Source of the DNA: CAISKJ01 sp046351555
GTDB lineage: Bacteria; Myxococcota_A; Polyangia; Polyangiales; Ga0077539
Direction: 5' to 3'
Assembly (NCBI GenBank): GCA_046351555.1
Contig: JAXLYI010000022.1
Coordinates: 1-64,000 of the forward strand
Length of the DNA: 64,000 nt
A program made the position numbers and the translations under genes. The notes under the pieces were generated by a model. It made no database searches, had not been told where the DNA came from, and saw only the letters and a list, made by a program, of their open reading frames with translations. This document shows positions 39,396 to 46,795 of the stretch, in pieces (position 1 is the first letter of the stretch; every line of letters begins with the position of its first letter).

Positions 39396-40532
39396 CTAGG
39401 GGCTGCCGAGCTTGTGCTGGTAGGGCGCGGGCCCGCCGCGCCGCTCGATCTCCGCGCGCTGGTCGGCCGACAGGCCGCGCCACCAGCGGAGGGCCGCGTC
39501 GCGCGCGAGCCCGAGGCCGCCCTCCTGGAGGTGCGCGATGGTAACGAGCGCCGGTCGCTTGATACCGAAGAGCGCGCGCACGTCGGCCGGCGCGCAGCGC
39601 CAGTGCAGCTCCATTACGCGGAGCTCGCCCTCGGCCAGGCCCAGCGCGCGGGCGTCCCGGCCGAGCAGCTCGCGGCCCACCTCGCCGCTCGACACGAACA
39701 GCGACGTGACGCGGCCGAGCGCCGACTGGATGAGCTCCCCGAGCCGCGCGTCCCCGAGCCGCGCCAGCTCGTCCCCGCTCCGGCCCTTCGGGACGGTCAC
39801 GGCCGCCGCCGGTGTGACCGACCCGGCTGCCGCCCTCACCACCCCACCCCCTTTAGGGGGGGTGGGTGTGGTGGGGGGCAGCGCGGCCGGCGGGGCTGTA
39901 ACAGCATCGGTAACAGCACCCGGTGTTACAGCGCCCGGTGTTACAGCCGGCGCACCCACGCCGGAAACCCCTGCGTCCGTGGGCGAACCCGCGGCCGGGG
40001 CCGGGCCGGCGCCCGTAACGCCGTCGCCGCCCTCGGTTACGGCCCGCGCCTCGTAGGTGCGGACGTACGCGGCCCACACCTCGATCGCGTGCGCCTGGTC
40101 GAGCGTGTCGGGCAGGAGCCGCGCGTCCCCGCGGTGCTTGCGCGAGACGTGGGCGCGCCACCCGCTGCGGAGCCGCGCGTCGGCGCGAGGCCACCCGGGC
40201 AGGAACGCCCAGCGGTCGCCGCCGCCCTGCGCGGCCTTCGGCGCCGGCGCGTACTTGCCGACCGAGACGCCGCCCTCGGCGCGGACGAGGCCGCGGCGCT
40301 CGAGCAGGGGCCACACGCGCGCGACGAAGCCGCGCGGGTCGAGGCCCAGGGCCTCGCAGCGGAGCGCGATCGAGCTGAAGAGGTCGAGGCCCTCCGCGGG
40401 TTCGATGCGGCGGGCGCACACCTGCGCGCCCAGCCACTTCTCGTCGCCGCTCGCGACGGCGAAGGCGGGGTCGAGCGCGAGGCGCCGCGCGATCAAGGGC
40501 AGCCTCCGGGCGACACCGGGCCATGCTCGCAC
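39396..40532 (-). CDS. Phage replication-initiator-like protein containing internal iterons
   Basis: A 378-residue protein; the start chosen is the GTG at 40532 because downstream sequence is continuous (RRLPLIARRLALDPAFAV). Residues about 15-165 are a helical domain with SGDEKWLGAQVCARRI and LPDTLDQAHAIEVWAAYV. A Val/Thr/Pro/Ala linker (about 180-235) is encoded by DNA repeats (39895-39947). The C-terminal half has helices ELARLGDARLGELIQSALGRVTSLFVSSGE and ends QAEIERRGG-like. Lambda O-like layout (initiator with origin inside its gene next to a helicase gene) suggests a replication role. No family is recognised. Confidence 0.5.
   Translation of the reverse strand: MRAWPGVARRLPLIARRLALDPAFAVASGDEKWLGAQVCARRIEPAEGLDLFSSIALRCEALGLDPRGFVARVWPLLERRGLVRAEGGVSVGKYAPAPKAAQGGGDRWAFLPGWPRADARLRSGWRAHVSRKHRGDARLLPDTLDQAHAIEVWAAYVRTYEARAVTEGGDGVTGAGPAPAAGSPTDAGVSGVGAPAVTPGAVTPGAVTDAVTAPPAALPPTTPTPPKGGGVVRAAAGSVTPAAAVTVPKGRSGDELARLGDARLGELIQSALGRVTSLFVSSGEVGRELLGRDARALGLAEGELRVMELHWRCAPADVRALFGIKRPALVTIAHLQEGGLGLARDAALRWWRGLSADQRAEIERRGGPAPYQHKLGSP
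39838..39947. other. Candidate phage replication origin: iterons and G-rich hairpin
   Basis: CCCGGTGTTACAGC occurs twice in tandem (39919-39932 and 39934-39947). Related elements lie beside it: GCTGTAACAGC (39895-39905, palindrome) and GTAACAG (39910-39916). A C-run/G-run inverted repeat with loop TTTA lies at 39838-39877. All are within a replication-type gene next to the helicase gene. Iterons inside an initiator gene resemble the lambda ori, but no A/T-rich unwinding stretch is visible. Confidence 0.35.
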
Positions 40533-40608
40533 GCCCCCGCCGTGACGCGGCGCGCATTCGGTCGGCCGCCGCGGCGCCCGCCGCCGGACGCCAGGAGCTC
40601 CTGCACCA

Positions 40609-42003
40609 TCACCCCGCACCTCCCTCCGGCTGGTCGCCGGCCGCCTCGTGGTAGTCCGTCCCCGACCAGCCGAGCTCCACGCGCCCGAGCGGGCCGTGGC
40701 GGTTCTTCGACACGACCAGCACGCGCCGCTCGGGGCGGTCCTTGTCGCGCGCCAGGACGATGACGCCGTCCGCCGCGTACTCGATCTCCCCCGACTCCTT
40801 GCCGAGCCCAACGAGGTCGCCCGGGTCGCGCGACGGGTCGTTGACGAGGTCGCCGTAGTTGGCGCGCGCCGTCGAGGACAGCACCAGCACCACCGCGCGC
40901 AGGTCGCGCGCGATCGTGCGGGCCACGTACGACACGCGCCCCACCGTCTGCCGCGGGTCCTCGTTGTTCCGGCCCGAGCAGAGCTGGAGGTAGTCCAGCA
41001 CCACCACCGACGGCGCGAGCGCCCAGGCCCGCGACGACAGCGTGTCGGCGCCGTAGCCGAACGGGATGCCGCACTCGGTGTGGAACGGAAGCGCCCGCGC
41101 CTTCCCGCGCGCGTTGAGCAGGAGCGTCTGCTGGTCGACGTCGAGCGTGCCGCGCAGGATGCCGCTCCAGGGCACGCCGGCGAGGGTGCCGAGCACCCGC
41201 GCGCACAGGTCGCCGCGCGACAGCTCGAGCGCGAGGTACAGCACCCGCCGCCCCTGCAGCGCGGCCTCCACCGCGATCTGCACCGCCCACTGCGTCTTCC
41301 CCGCGCCCGTGCCCCCGACGACCACGTACATGCCCGGCCAGAGCCCCCCGCCGAGGGCCGCGTCGACGGTGGCCCACGGCGTGGTCAGCGGCCGCTCGCG
41401 GCCCTCCATGCGCTCCCCGAACGCCTCCAACACCGCGTCCACGTCGTCGCCGACGCGGCCGGTGCCGGGCGCCACCGTGGCGCGCGCGAGCGCCTTGGAC
41501 GCCTCGGCCTCCACCGCCTCGAGCGGCGCCCCCGCGAGCAGGCGCGCCGTCGCGGTCTGGTGCGCGTCGAGGGCCCGCCGGCGCGTGGCCAGGTCGAGCA
41601 CGATCCGCGCGTGGGACTCGCAGTGGGCGAGCGTCGGGATCTCGTCGGTGAGCTCGCCCACGTACTGGGGCCCGCCCACCGCGTTGAGCCGGTCGCGCGC
41701 CCGCAGCTCGGCCACCACCGTCAGCACGTCGACGGGGTCTCCCCGCCCGTGCACCGCGAGGAACGCGTCCCACAGCGTCGCGTGCCGCGGGTCGTAGAAG
41801 TCCGCCGGCTGCACGATCGACGCGAGCCGCGGGATCACCCGCAGCGCCCCCTCCGCGTCGAGGAGCGCCGACGCCAGCACGGCCCGCTCGGCCCGCTCGT
41901 CGAGCAACTGCGCGAGCCGCTGGCTCGTCTCGCCCCCGCGCTGCGCCGCCGCCACCAGCTCCGCGCGCGCCGCGCCGCTCGGTCGGCCCTCCAGGTCGAT
42001 CAT
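40609..42003 (-). CDS. Replicative DNA helicase, DnaB-like
   Basis: A 464-residue DnaB-family helicase. The N-terminal domain (about 35-145) is LDERAERAVLASALLD...LWDAFLAVHGRGDPVDVLTVV and PQYVGELTDEIPTLA. The RecA-like motor has Walker A GGTGAGKT at 230-237, YLALELSRGDL (H1a), Walker B VVVLDYLQL near 335, and VLVLSSTARANY. The phage therefore brings its own replication fork helicase. The start (MIDLEGRP) overlaps the previous stop; a GGAG-like site is not obvious. No helicase loader or primase was identified. Confidence 0.92.
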   Translation of the reverse strand: MIDLEGRPSGAARAELVAAAQRGGETSQRLAQLLDERAERAVLASALLDAEGALRVIPRLASIVQPADFYDPRHATLWDAFLAVHGRGDPVDVLTVVAELRARDRLNAVGGPQYVGELTDEIPTLAHCESHARIVLDLATRRRALDAHQTATARLLAGAPLEAVEAEASKALARATVAPGTGRVGDDVDAVLEAFGERMEGRERPLTTPWATVDAALGGGLWPGMYVVVGGTGAGKTQWAVQIAVEAALQGRRVLYLALELSRGDLCARVLGTLAGVPWSGILRGTLDVDQQTLLLNARGKARALPFHTECGIPFGYGADTLSSRAWALAPSVVVLDYLQLCSGRNNEDPRQTVGRVSYVARTIARDLRAVVLVLSSTARANYGDLVNDPSRDPGDLVGLGKESGEIEYAADGVIVLARDKDRPERRVLVVSKNRHGPLGRVELGWSGTDYHEAAGDQPEGGAG

Positions 42004-42374
42004 GCCGCGGTGGCCCCCATCCGCTCGCGGTGCACGTCGCCCATGCGATGCAGCGGCAGGTCCGCGCCGTAGGTCACCACCAGCCCGCACTCGCACGCCA
42101 CGGGCGCCTGCGGGTCGCGCGCGACGGCGGGCGACCGCCACGCCTTCGCCTCGTCGTCGCTCCGCCAGAAGGCGTCGTCGGCCGAGTGCGAAGCCACCTC
42201 GCGGCCGTCGCCGTCGGTCACCCGGAAGGCGCGGCGCGGCTCGTCCCACCGCAGCGTGCGCGTCTGCGACGACGCGCGCCGCAGCGTCCACACCAGCGCC
42301 CACGGCACCCGGTGCCGCTCGGCCCATTCGAAGGCCGCCCCGAGGTCGCACGCGAGCGGGTCCACGTCGCGCAT
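42000..42374 (-). CDS. Phage protein of unknown function, replication block
   Basis: A 124-residue protein, start MRDVDPLACDLGAAFEWAERHRV. Residues 20-60 are beta/helix mixed (WALVWTLRRASSQTRTLRWD), and DDAFWRSDDEAKAW follows. The C-terminus has VACECGLVVTYGADLPLHRMGDVHRERMG, which could be a small zinc site (Cys-x-Cys plus two His). No family recognised. It overlaps both neighbours by a few bases, so is translated as part of the helicase operon. Confidence 0.5.
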   Translation of the reverse strand: MRDVDPLACDLGAAFEWAERHRVPWALVWTLRRASSQTRTLRWDEPRRAFRVTDGDGREVASHSADDAFWRSDDEAKAWRSPAVARDPQAPVACECGLVVTYGADLPLHRMGDVHRERMGATAA

Positions 42375-42793
42375 CAGCGCCGCCTCCCGCGCTGCAACAT
42401 GTACTGGTCGAGGTACGCGACGGCCAGGCGCTCGCCCGCGGCGACCTGCGCGAGCAGCGCCTCGCGGCGCGCGACCGGGACGCCGGCGCAGGCGCGCACG
42501 ACGCGGGCGCTCACCTCCGCGAGCAGCTCGCGGGCGGCGGCGTAGTCCGCGAGGGGGCGCACCTGCACGGGCGCCTTGGCCTCCCCGACGACGGCCGTCA
42601 CCCACGCGGCCCAGGCGTCGAGCTCGAGGAGCTCCTCCTTGGGCGCCCCGGCGTCGCGCACGGTCGCCCGCAGCGTGGCGAGGAGCGCGCGCGTCGACGG
42701 CAGGATGAGGGCGACGCCCTGGGCCACCGGCGGCGAGGCCTGCGACGGCGGCGCGGGCTCGCGCCGCGGCTGCTGCTGTTGGGCGGGCGGCAT
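42374..42793 (-). CDS. Phage protein of unknown function, Gln/Pro N-terminus
   Basis: A 139-residue protein, start MPPAQQQQPRREPAPP, with a disordered Gln/Pro start. Residues 25-139 are helical (GVALILPSTRALLATLRATVRD, EELLELDAWAAWVTAVVGE, DYAAARELLAEVSARVVRACAG, LAVAYLDQYMLQ). No domain recognised. It lies between the small membrane proteins and the zinc-site protein in the replication operon. Helical content suggests a protein-protein interaction role. Confidence 0.45.
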   Translation of the reverse strand: MPPAQQQQPRREPAPPSQASPPVAQGVALILPSTRALLATLRATVRDAGAPKEELLELDAWAAWVTAVVGEAKAPVQVRPLADYAAARELLAEVSARVVRACAGVPVARREALLAQVAAGERLAVAYLDQYMLQRGRRR

Positions 42794-42930
42794 CAGCGGC
42801 CACCCCCCTCGGCCCGGTCGACCAGGTCGCCCATGCCCACCGCGAGCGCCACGCACCCGATGACCACGTGGGCCACCGTGCCGCCGATCACCCCGACACC
42901 GAGCATCACCACCCCGAGGACGATGAACAT
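42793..42930 (-). CDS. 45-residue phage membrane protein
   Basis: A short gene, start ATG at 42930 and stop at 42793 (TGATG overlap with the next start). The peptide MFIVLGVVMLGVGVIGGTV continues into a second hydrophobic run (AHVVIGCVALAVG) and ends with a charged DLVDRAEGGGR. Two membrane helices are possible. Small size fits superinfection exclusion or holin-like proteins, but no family is assigned. Confidence 0.5.
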   Translation of the reverse strand: MFIVLGVVMLGVGVIGGTVAHVVIGCVALAVGMGDLVDRAEGGGR

Positions 42931-42934
42931 CGCG

Positions 42935-43087
42935 TCACCCCTTCCGAACGTGAGCCAGCACGAACCCGAAGCCGAACGCCCCCGCGCCCAGGCACGCGAG
43001 CGCCGGCCCGCGCGAGAGCCCCGCGCCCGCGCCGACGGCGATGGCGAGGAGCGAGAGCATCAACAGCGCGTAGAGGGCGCCGTTCAT
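42935..43087 (-). CDS. 50-residue phage membrane protein
   Basis: A short gene with start MNGALYALLMLSLLAIAVGAG and a second hydrophobic segment (LACLGAGAFGFGFVLAHV) ending in RKG. Two membrane helices in 50 residues. The start overlaps the upstream stop by four bases and its stop lies 4 bases from the next small membrane gene. No family recognised; co-expressed with the replication genes. Confidence 0.5.
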   Translation of the reverse strand: MNGALYALLMLSLLAIAVGAGAGLSRGPALACLGAGAFGFGFVLAHVRKG

Positions 43088-43503
43088 GCGCGGCCCCCGC
43101 GCGCGTTGGTCCGCGGCGACGACCGCCGCGCGTGCGACCAGGTCACCCCGACCGCGTCGGCCATCGCCACGACGAGCAGGACCGCGCCCTCGGGCTGCGG
43201 CTGGTCGAGCGGGCCGCCCTCCACCTTGCGCGCGCACTCCTCGCGGCCGAGCCCGCGCAGGGTCTCCACGAGCTCGGCCCGCGGGAGCGGCGCGAGGCGG
43301 TGCGGCCGCGGCGGGAACGGCGCGAGCCCCGCCGGCCAGGGCGCCAGCGCGTCCACGTGCTCCCGGCGGCCGAGCAGGATGCAGCCCCCCGCGGGCACCA
43401 TCGAGGCGAGCAGCTCCGCGGCGGCGCCCACCGCCTCCATGACGGCCGCGGCCTCCGCGGTGCGCTCGGGCGTTGCGTGCGGCCCGTAGGCGGTGACCTT
43501 CAT
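43084..43503 (-). CDS. Phage protein of unknown function
   Basis: A 139-residue protein, start MKVTAYGPHATPERTAEAA. It has a helical start, GGCILLGRREHVDALAPW (glycine-rich loop then charged), and EGAVLLVVAMADAVGVTW. The two-part layout looks like a small alpha/beta domain but gives no family. It overlaps both neighbours by four bases (ATGA), so it is translationally coupled in the early-left operon. Confidence 0.45.
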   Translation of the reverse strand: MKVTAYGPHATPERTAEAAAVMEAVGAAAELLASMVPAGGCILLGRREHVDALAPWPAGLAPFPPRPHRLAPLPRAELVETLRGLGREECARKVEGGPLDQPQPEGAVLLVVAMADAVGVTWSHARRSSPRTNARGGRA

Positions 43504-43856
43504 CGCGACGCCCCTCCCCGGTCGTGCCGCACCACCGTCAGGTGTTCGTGGCACTCCTCGTCGAGGTCCTCGTCCTCGTCCTCGCCGAGGGCGCCCGCGA
43601 GGAGCTGGCCCGCGAGGCGCTCGGCCTGGAGGGCGCGGCGGGTGCTCTCGCTGGCGTGCACCCGGTTGGCGAGCATCCGCAGCGCGCGGCTGTTCTCGCG
43701 CAGCGCGAGCAGCGCGCGGTCGAGCTCCGCCGGGTCGCCGGTCCACATGAGCGTGATGCGCACCGTCTCCGGCGCGACCGCGTAGAGCGGCGACGGCGGG
43801 TCATCGACCGGAGGCGCCTGGATATCCGGCCCCTTCGGCGGCGCGGGGTCGCTCAC
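43500..43856 (-). CDS. Phage protein of unknown function, acidic C-terminus
   Basis: A 118-residue protein, start MSDPAPPKGPDIQAPPVDD. The centre is beta then helix (ETVRITLMWTGDPAELDRALLALRENSRALRMLANRVHA), followed by an acidic run GEDEDEDLDEECHEH and a basic end. No family recognised. The acidic tail recalls DNA-mimic or single-strand-binding protein tails, but that is a guess from composition only. Confidence 0.45.
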   Translation of the reverse strand: MSDPAPPKGPDIQAPPVDDPPSPLYAVAPETVRITLMWTGDPAELDRALLALRENSRALRMLANRVHASESTRRALQAERLAGQLLAGALGEDEDEDLDEECHEHLTVVRHDRGGASR

Positions 43857-44155
43857 GACGGCTCTCCCCCGGCCGGGCGGGCGGCCGCGGCGTCGGCCTC
43901 GTCGGCCGCCACGAACGCCTGCACCGCGAGCCGCAGCGCCGCGAGGGACGTCTCGACCAGCACCACGCGCCCGTCGGGCAGGTCGACGCGGAGGGTCACC
44001 GACGACGCGCCCGAGCTCATCCCCGCGGGCAGCCGCGCCAGCTCGAGCCCGGTGCCCGCCAGGTGGATCACGCGGCCCTCGGCCAGGCGCCCGTCGGCGT
44101 CAGCGAGGTCGGGCCAGCAGCCGTCGCCGCGCAGGTGGAAGGGGAGGACGGGCAT
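43853..44155 (-). CDS. Phage protein of unknown function next to the repressor
   Basis: A 100-residue protein, start MPVLPFHLRGDGCWPDLA. Beta strands (RVIHLAGTGLELARLP, VTLRVDLPDGRVVLVETS) and one helix (LAALRLAVQAFVAADEADAA). No known family. Its start overlaps the stop of the repressor gene (ATGA at 44152-44155), so it belongs to the repressor's transcript and might be an immunity accessory. Confidence 0.45.
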   Translation of the reverse strand: MPVLPFHLRGDGCWPDLADADGRLAEGRVIHLAGTGLELARLPAGMSSGASSVTLRVDLPDGRVVLVETSLAALRLAVQAFVAADEADAAAARPAGGEPS

Positions 44156-44595
44156 CACGCCACCGCCTGCGCCTTCGGGGCGCGCCTCTTCGTGGTGGCC
44201 TTCACCGGGCCCGGGCCCTTCGCCGCGGGGCGCGCCCGGGTGGGCTTGCGCGTGCGGGGGGTGGGCGGGGGCTCGGGGGTGGGAGCGGAGAGCCGGCCCG
44301 CCACGCGCGTGCGGATGCGTTTCGCGATGGCGCCGTGGTGCGCAGGGTCCGCCGGATCGAGGGTGGAGTCTGCGAACATCGCGCCTGCGCCGCGGCCAAG
44401 CCAGTCCGCGGCGATGCCCGTGTGGGTGGCGATCTTGTCGATGGTGAGAGCGCGGGGGTCCCGCTTGCGGCCCCCCTCCAGAAGTCCCCACATGCTGGGG
44501 GAGAGGTCCACGAGGTGGCTGGCCTGACGGGCGCTGACCTCCAAGAGGTCACGCACGAAGGCGAGGCGGCCGGAGAGGTCGTCCAGACGGAGCAT
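44155..44595 (-). CDS. Phage repressor-like helix-turn-helix protein
   Basis: A 146-residue protein. I chose Met at 44595 (MLRLDDLSGRLAFVRDLL) because earlier in-frame codons (to 44631) are a GATTACGATC operator-like sequence. Residues about 5-60 are an XRE-type helix-turn-helix: VSARQASHLVDLSPSMWGLLEGGRKRDP then TIDKIATHTGIAADWLGRG. A Pro/Lys/Arg-rich tail makes up the rest. It is divergent from a second regulator with only 38 bases between their starts, a typical lysogeny switch. The operator near its start suggests autoregulation. Confidence 0.7.
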   Translation of the reverse strand: MLRLDDLSGRLAFVRDLLEVSARQASHLVDLSPSMWGLLEGGRKRDPRALTIDKIATHTGIAADWLGRGAGAMFADSTLDPADPAHHGAIAKRIRTRVAGRLSAPTPEPPPTPRTRKPTRARPAAKGPGPVKATTKRRAPKAQAVA

Positions 44596-44601
44596 GACTT
44601 T

Positions 44602-44611
44602 GATCGTAATC
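44602..44611. promoter_or_regulatory. Operator motif GATTACGATC in the divergent switch
   Basis: GATCGTAATC on the + strand (GATTACGATC on the - strand) lies between the two regulator starts, within a GATC...GATC frame (44602-44617). The same 10-mer occurs twice at 47114-47141. No -10/-35 box is identifiable with confidence in this GC-rich DNA. I infer that a phage regulator binds here. Confidence 0.5.
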
Positions 44612-44633
44612 ATGATCCGGCGAATGTTCAACC

Positions 44634-45173
44634 GTGGCCTTTCGGGCTGACGAAGATCGCCCCGTGCAGACGCCAGATTGGGGCACGCTCGCAGGTCGAA
44701 TCCGGTGGTTTATGGAGACCAACGACATCCGGCAGCGCGCCTTCGGCGACAAGGCGAAGCTCGCCAAGGGATCCGTCGGTGGGTTCTTGAGCCGGGCCAA
44801 GACGGACCCGAACGCGACGATGACGGCCGATGCCGTGGGGAAGCTCGCGGTGGCCTGGTCGATCTCGCCCGCGTGGTTGCTGCTGGGGGTTGGCCAGCCG
44901 CACGACGCAGCCGGGAGCGCGCCGAGCGTGCCGCGACTCCGCGATTCCCCCTCATGGCAAGGCGCGGTTGAGCTTGTGCGTGGCGTGCCTGCCTGGGCGG
45001 TCGAGGTGGTCGGGTCGTGGCCCGCGCCACCCAGCGACGTGCCGGTCTCCGCGGGGCTTGTGTCTGACCTCGCGTCCGTTGTGGCCCGCTTCTACCCGGC
45101 GCCCGCCGTTTCCCCCTCCGCCTCACCAGCGGAGCCGCCCAGGAAGCAGGCGAAGCGCGGGCGCGCCGCCTGA
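44634..45173 (+). CDS. Second phage helix-turn-helix regulator (Cro/early regulator-like)
   Basis: A 179-residue protein. Starts at GTG 44634; a GTG at 44664 (QTPDWGTLAGRIRW) is an alternative. Residues about 18-90 are an XRE-type domain: RIRWFMETNDIRQRAFGDKAKLAKGSVGGFLS, then MTADAVGKLAVAWSISPAWLLLG. The C-terminal half (Pro/Ser/Ala, VELVRGVPAWAVEVVG) may be for dimerisation. Divergent from the repressor, and the first gene of the rightward early region. No repressor-type peptidase motif (Ser/Lys) is evident. Confidence 0.7.
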   Translation: MAFRADEDRPVQTPDWGTLAGRIRWFMETNDIRQRAFGDKAKLAKGSVGGFLSRAKTDPNATMTADAVGKLAVAWSISPAWLLLGVGQPHDAAGSAPSVPRLRDSPSWQGAVELVRGVPAWAVEVVGSWPAPPSDVPVSAGLVSDLASVVARFYPAPAVSPSASPAEPPRKQAKRGRAA

Positions 45174-45238
45174 GCCACCAGGGGCGCGCGTCTACTTGTG
45201 GCCGCCGCCCGCGAACGACAACGACCGATGAGGAGCCC

Positions 45239-45658
45239 GTGAACGATCGCGACCGCCAACGACTGCGCGCAGGGGCCACCCGCCTCCGGGACGAGCAGCG
45301 GCGGTTGATCGTGGAGGGCTTCGTGGAGTCGGTGAGCGGGGCGGTCGGCGCGGCCAGCGCCGTGCTCCTCCTCGCCGTGGAGAAGGACCGGACGCCGCCG
45401 TTTCTCGCGATGGCGTTCGTCCTCTTCGCGATGGCCGTCTGGCTCCCGGGCCGCTACTTCTGGCGCGCCCGCCGGGCCCGGCAAGAGGCCGAAGCGCTCG
45501 AGGCGCAGCTGCGCGCGGGGGCGCCCGAGCCGGACCCGCCGCCCGCGGTCTCGCCGGAGCGCGCCGCGGAGCTGGCCGCCAAGACCGTCCGGGCCGCCGC
45601 GCAGGCGACGCGCGTCGACCCCGCCGCCCTCACCCCCAAGCCCGAAGGAACACAATGA
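45239..45658 (+). CDS. Phage membrane protein with two transmembrane helices
   Basis: A 139-residue protein, start GTG 45239 after AGGAG. Residues about 24-45 (FVESVSGAVGAASAVLLLAVE) and 53-72 (PPFLAMAFVLFAMAVWLPGRYFW) are hydrophobic; the C-terminal half is basic then Ala/Pro-rich (EAEALEAQLRAGAPEPDPPP). No family recognised. First gene in a two-gene pair with the coiled-coil membrane protein (TGA/ATG overlap). Exclusion or membrane-linked immunity is a guess. The 65 bases before it hold no gene. Confidence 0.5.
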   Translation: MNDRDRQRLRAGATRLRDEQRRLIVEGFVESVSGAVGAASAVLLLAVEKDRTPPFLAMAFVLFAMAVWLPGRYFWRARRARQEAEALEAQLRAGAPEPDPPPAVSPERAAELAAKTVRAAAQATRVDPAALTPKPEGTQ

Positions 45659-46059
45659 GCGACGCGACGCCGCCGGGGCCGCCCCCGGAGCCGAAGAAGG
45701 TAGACTTCTCGGCGATGATCGACCCCGGCGCGAACACGACCGTCAACGCCCAGAGCATGGTGCGGCTCCTCCAGGACCTCGCCGCGCCGTGGGCCGGCGC
45801 CGAGAAGGCCAAGCACGAGGAGGAGACCAAGCGGCAGCAGGAGGAGACCAAGCGCGCGGAGATCGAGTCGCGCACGACCTCCCTCGTCGTGGTGTGCGCG
45901 ACGGCCGTGCTCCTGGGCGTGCTCGTCCTCTCCGGCATCGCCCTCGCGAAGGGCGCGAAGGAGGTCACCGAGAAGGTGCTCCAAGCGCTCATCACCAGCG
46001 CGGGCGGCTACCTCGCAGGCCGCGGCCACGCCGCGATCAAGGCCCGGCCGCAGCAGTAG
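45655..46059 (+). CDS. Phage coiled-coil membrane protein
   Basis: A 134-residue protein, start MSDATPPGPPPEPKKVDF. A charged helix (AEKAKHEEETKRQQEETKRAEIESR, about 48-74) predicts a coiled coil, followed by one transmembrane helix (LVVVCATAVLLGVLVLSGIALA, 77-98) and KGAKEVTEKVLQALITSAGG. The design is common in small phage and plasmid inner-membrane proteins. It overlaps the membrane protein before it by four bases. Confidence 0.5.
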   Translation: MSDATPPGPPPEPKKVDFSAMIDPGANTTVNAQSMVRLLQDLAAPWAGAEKAKHEEETKRQQEETKRAEIESRTTSLVVVCATAVLLGVLVLSGIALAKGAKEVTEKVLQALITSAGGYLAGRGHAAIKARPQQ

Positions 46060-46064
46060 CCGCG

Positions 46065-46352
46065 CTACGCCGCGTTGACGCGGCCGAGGCCCGCGCCCTT
46101 GCGGAGCCACCGGGCCGCCTCGTCGCCCCCGACCCCGCGGGCGACGAGCTCGGCGGTGATGCGCCCCTCGGCCGCCTCCAGGGCCGCCGCGGAGACGTAG
46201 GCGGCGCCGCAGTCGCGGCAGCGGTCGCCGCAAGCGTCGACGGCGACGCGGACGTCGCCGAAGGCGCGCTCCACCTTCACGGGCACCAGGCGGTCGAAGT
46301 CCTCGCCGCCGCAGTCGGCGCAGGTCTCGGCGTGCACGTCGGTCTCGTCCAT
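46065..46352 (-). CDS. YgiT-type zinc-finger protein (MqsA N-domain-like)
   Basis: A 95-residue protein, start MDETDVHAETCADCGGEDFD. Two CxxC pairs (CADCGG at 11-16 and CRDCG at 45-49) with VPVKVERAFGDVRVAVDACGDRC between form the YgiT-type zinc finger of MqsA antitoxins. The usual C-terminal helix-turn-helix is absent; instead it has a short helical tail (AALEAAEGRITAELVARG). Reads against the early operon, next to the PIN-domain toxin. It could be a small antitoxin or a free-standing zinc protein. Confidence 0.6.
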   Translation of the reverse strand: MDETDVHAETCADCGGEDFDRLVPVKVERAFGDVRVAVDACGDRCRDCGAAYVSAAALEAAEGRITAELVARGVGGDEAARWLRKGAGLGRVNAA

Positions 46353-46375
46353 CTCGGGCCTCGTTCGCGCGCCGA

Positions 46376-46795
46376 CTATAGGTCGCGCCAGTGCTTCGCC
46401 TCGGCCATGCGGCCGATGTGCTTCGTGTTGTCGGTGACCACGACGGCGCCGAGGGCCACCGCGTGCGCCGCGACGATGACGTCGACGCCGAGGGCCTCGT
46501 CGCTCTCGGTGGGCAGGCCGCGGGCGCGCAGCCCCGCCCACAGCTCCGCGGCCAGGAGCCAGGTCGCCCGCTCGGTGGCGACGAAGGGGACCCGGGAGGG
46601 CAGCGCGTCGAGGCGGGCGAGGCCGCCGGAGCGGAGCTGGATGAGCTTGCGCCGCAGCTCGTAGTCGACCACGTCGGGGACGAACACCGCGTGGCCGCGC
46701 ACGCCGAGGATGCCGTTGAGCCACATCTTGGCCTCGGCGCCCTTCGAGGGGTGGCAGACCTCGCCGAGGACGTTGGTGTCGAGGAGGAGCCTCAC
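46376..46795 (-). CDS. PIN-domain toxin, VapC-like
   Basis: A 139-residue protein, start at GTG 46795 overlapping the antitoxin stop (GTGA). The PIN signature is clear: VRLLLDTNVLGEVCHP (first acidic), DYELRRKLIQLRS, then TESDEALGVDVIVAAHAVALGAVVVTDNTKH (three further acidic residues). The family cleaves tRNA or rRNA and is neutralised by the partner encoded upstream. With the partner it forms a VapBC-type module on the strand opposite the early operon. In a prophage it can give stability or anti-phage defence. Confidence 0.8.
   Translation of the reverse strand: MRLLLDTNVLGEVCHPSKGAEAKMWLNGILGVRGHAVFVPDVVDYELRRKLIQLRSGGLARLDALPSRVPFVATERATWLLAAELWAGLRARGLPTESDEALGVDVIVAAHAVALGAVVVTDNTKHIGRMAEAKHWRDL

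Noticed and set aside
39838..39877. G-quadruplex or terminator reading of the poly-G/poly-C stretch
   Set aside because: It is inside a coding gene and has no T-tract, so I kept it as part of the origin candidate, not as a terminator.
40493..40609. 38-residue open frame between the helicase and initiator-like gene
   Set aside because: It begins at an ATG overlapping the helicase stop and is Gly/Arg-rich; it may be read but there is no clear evidence of a product distinct from the following gene's leader.
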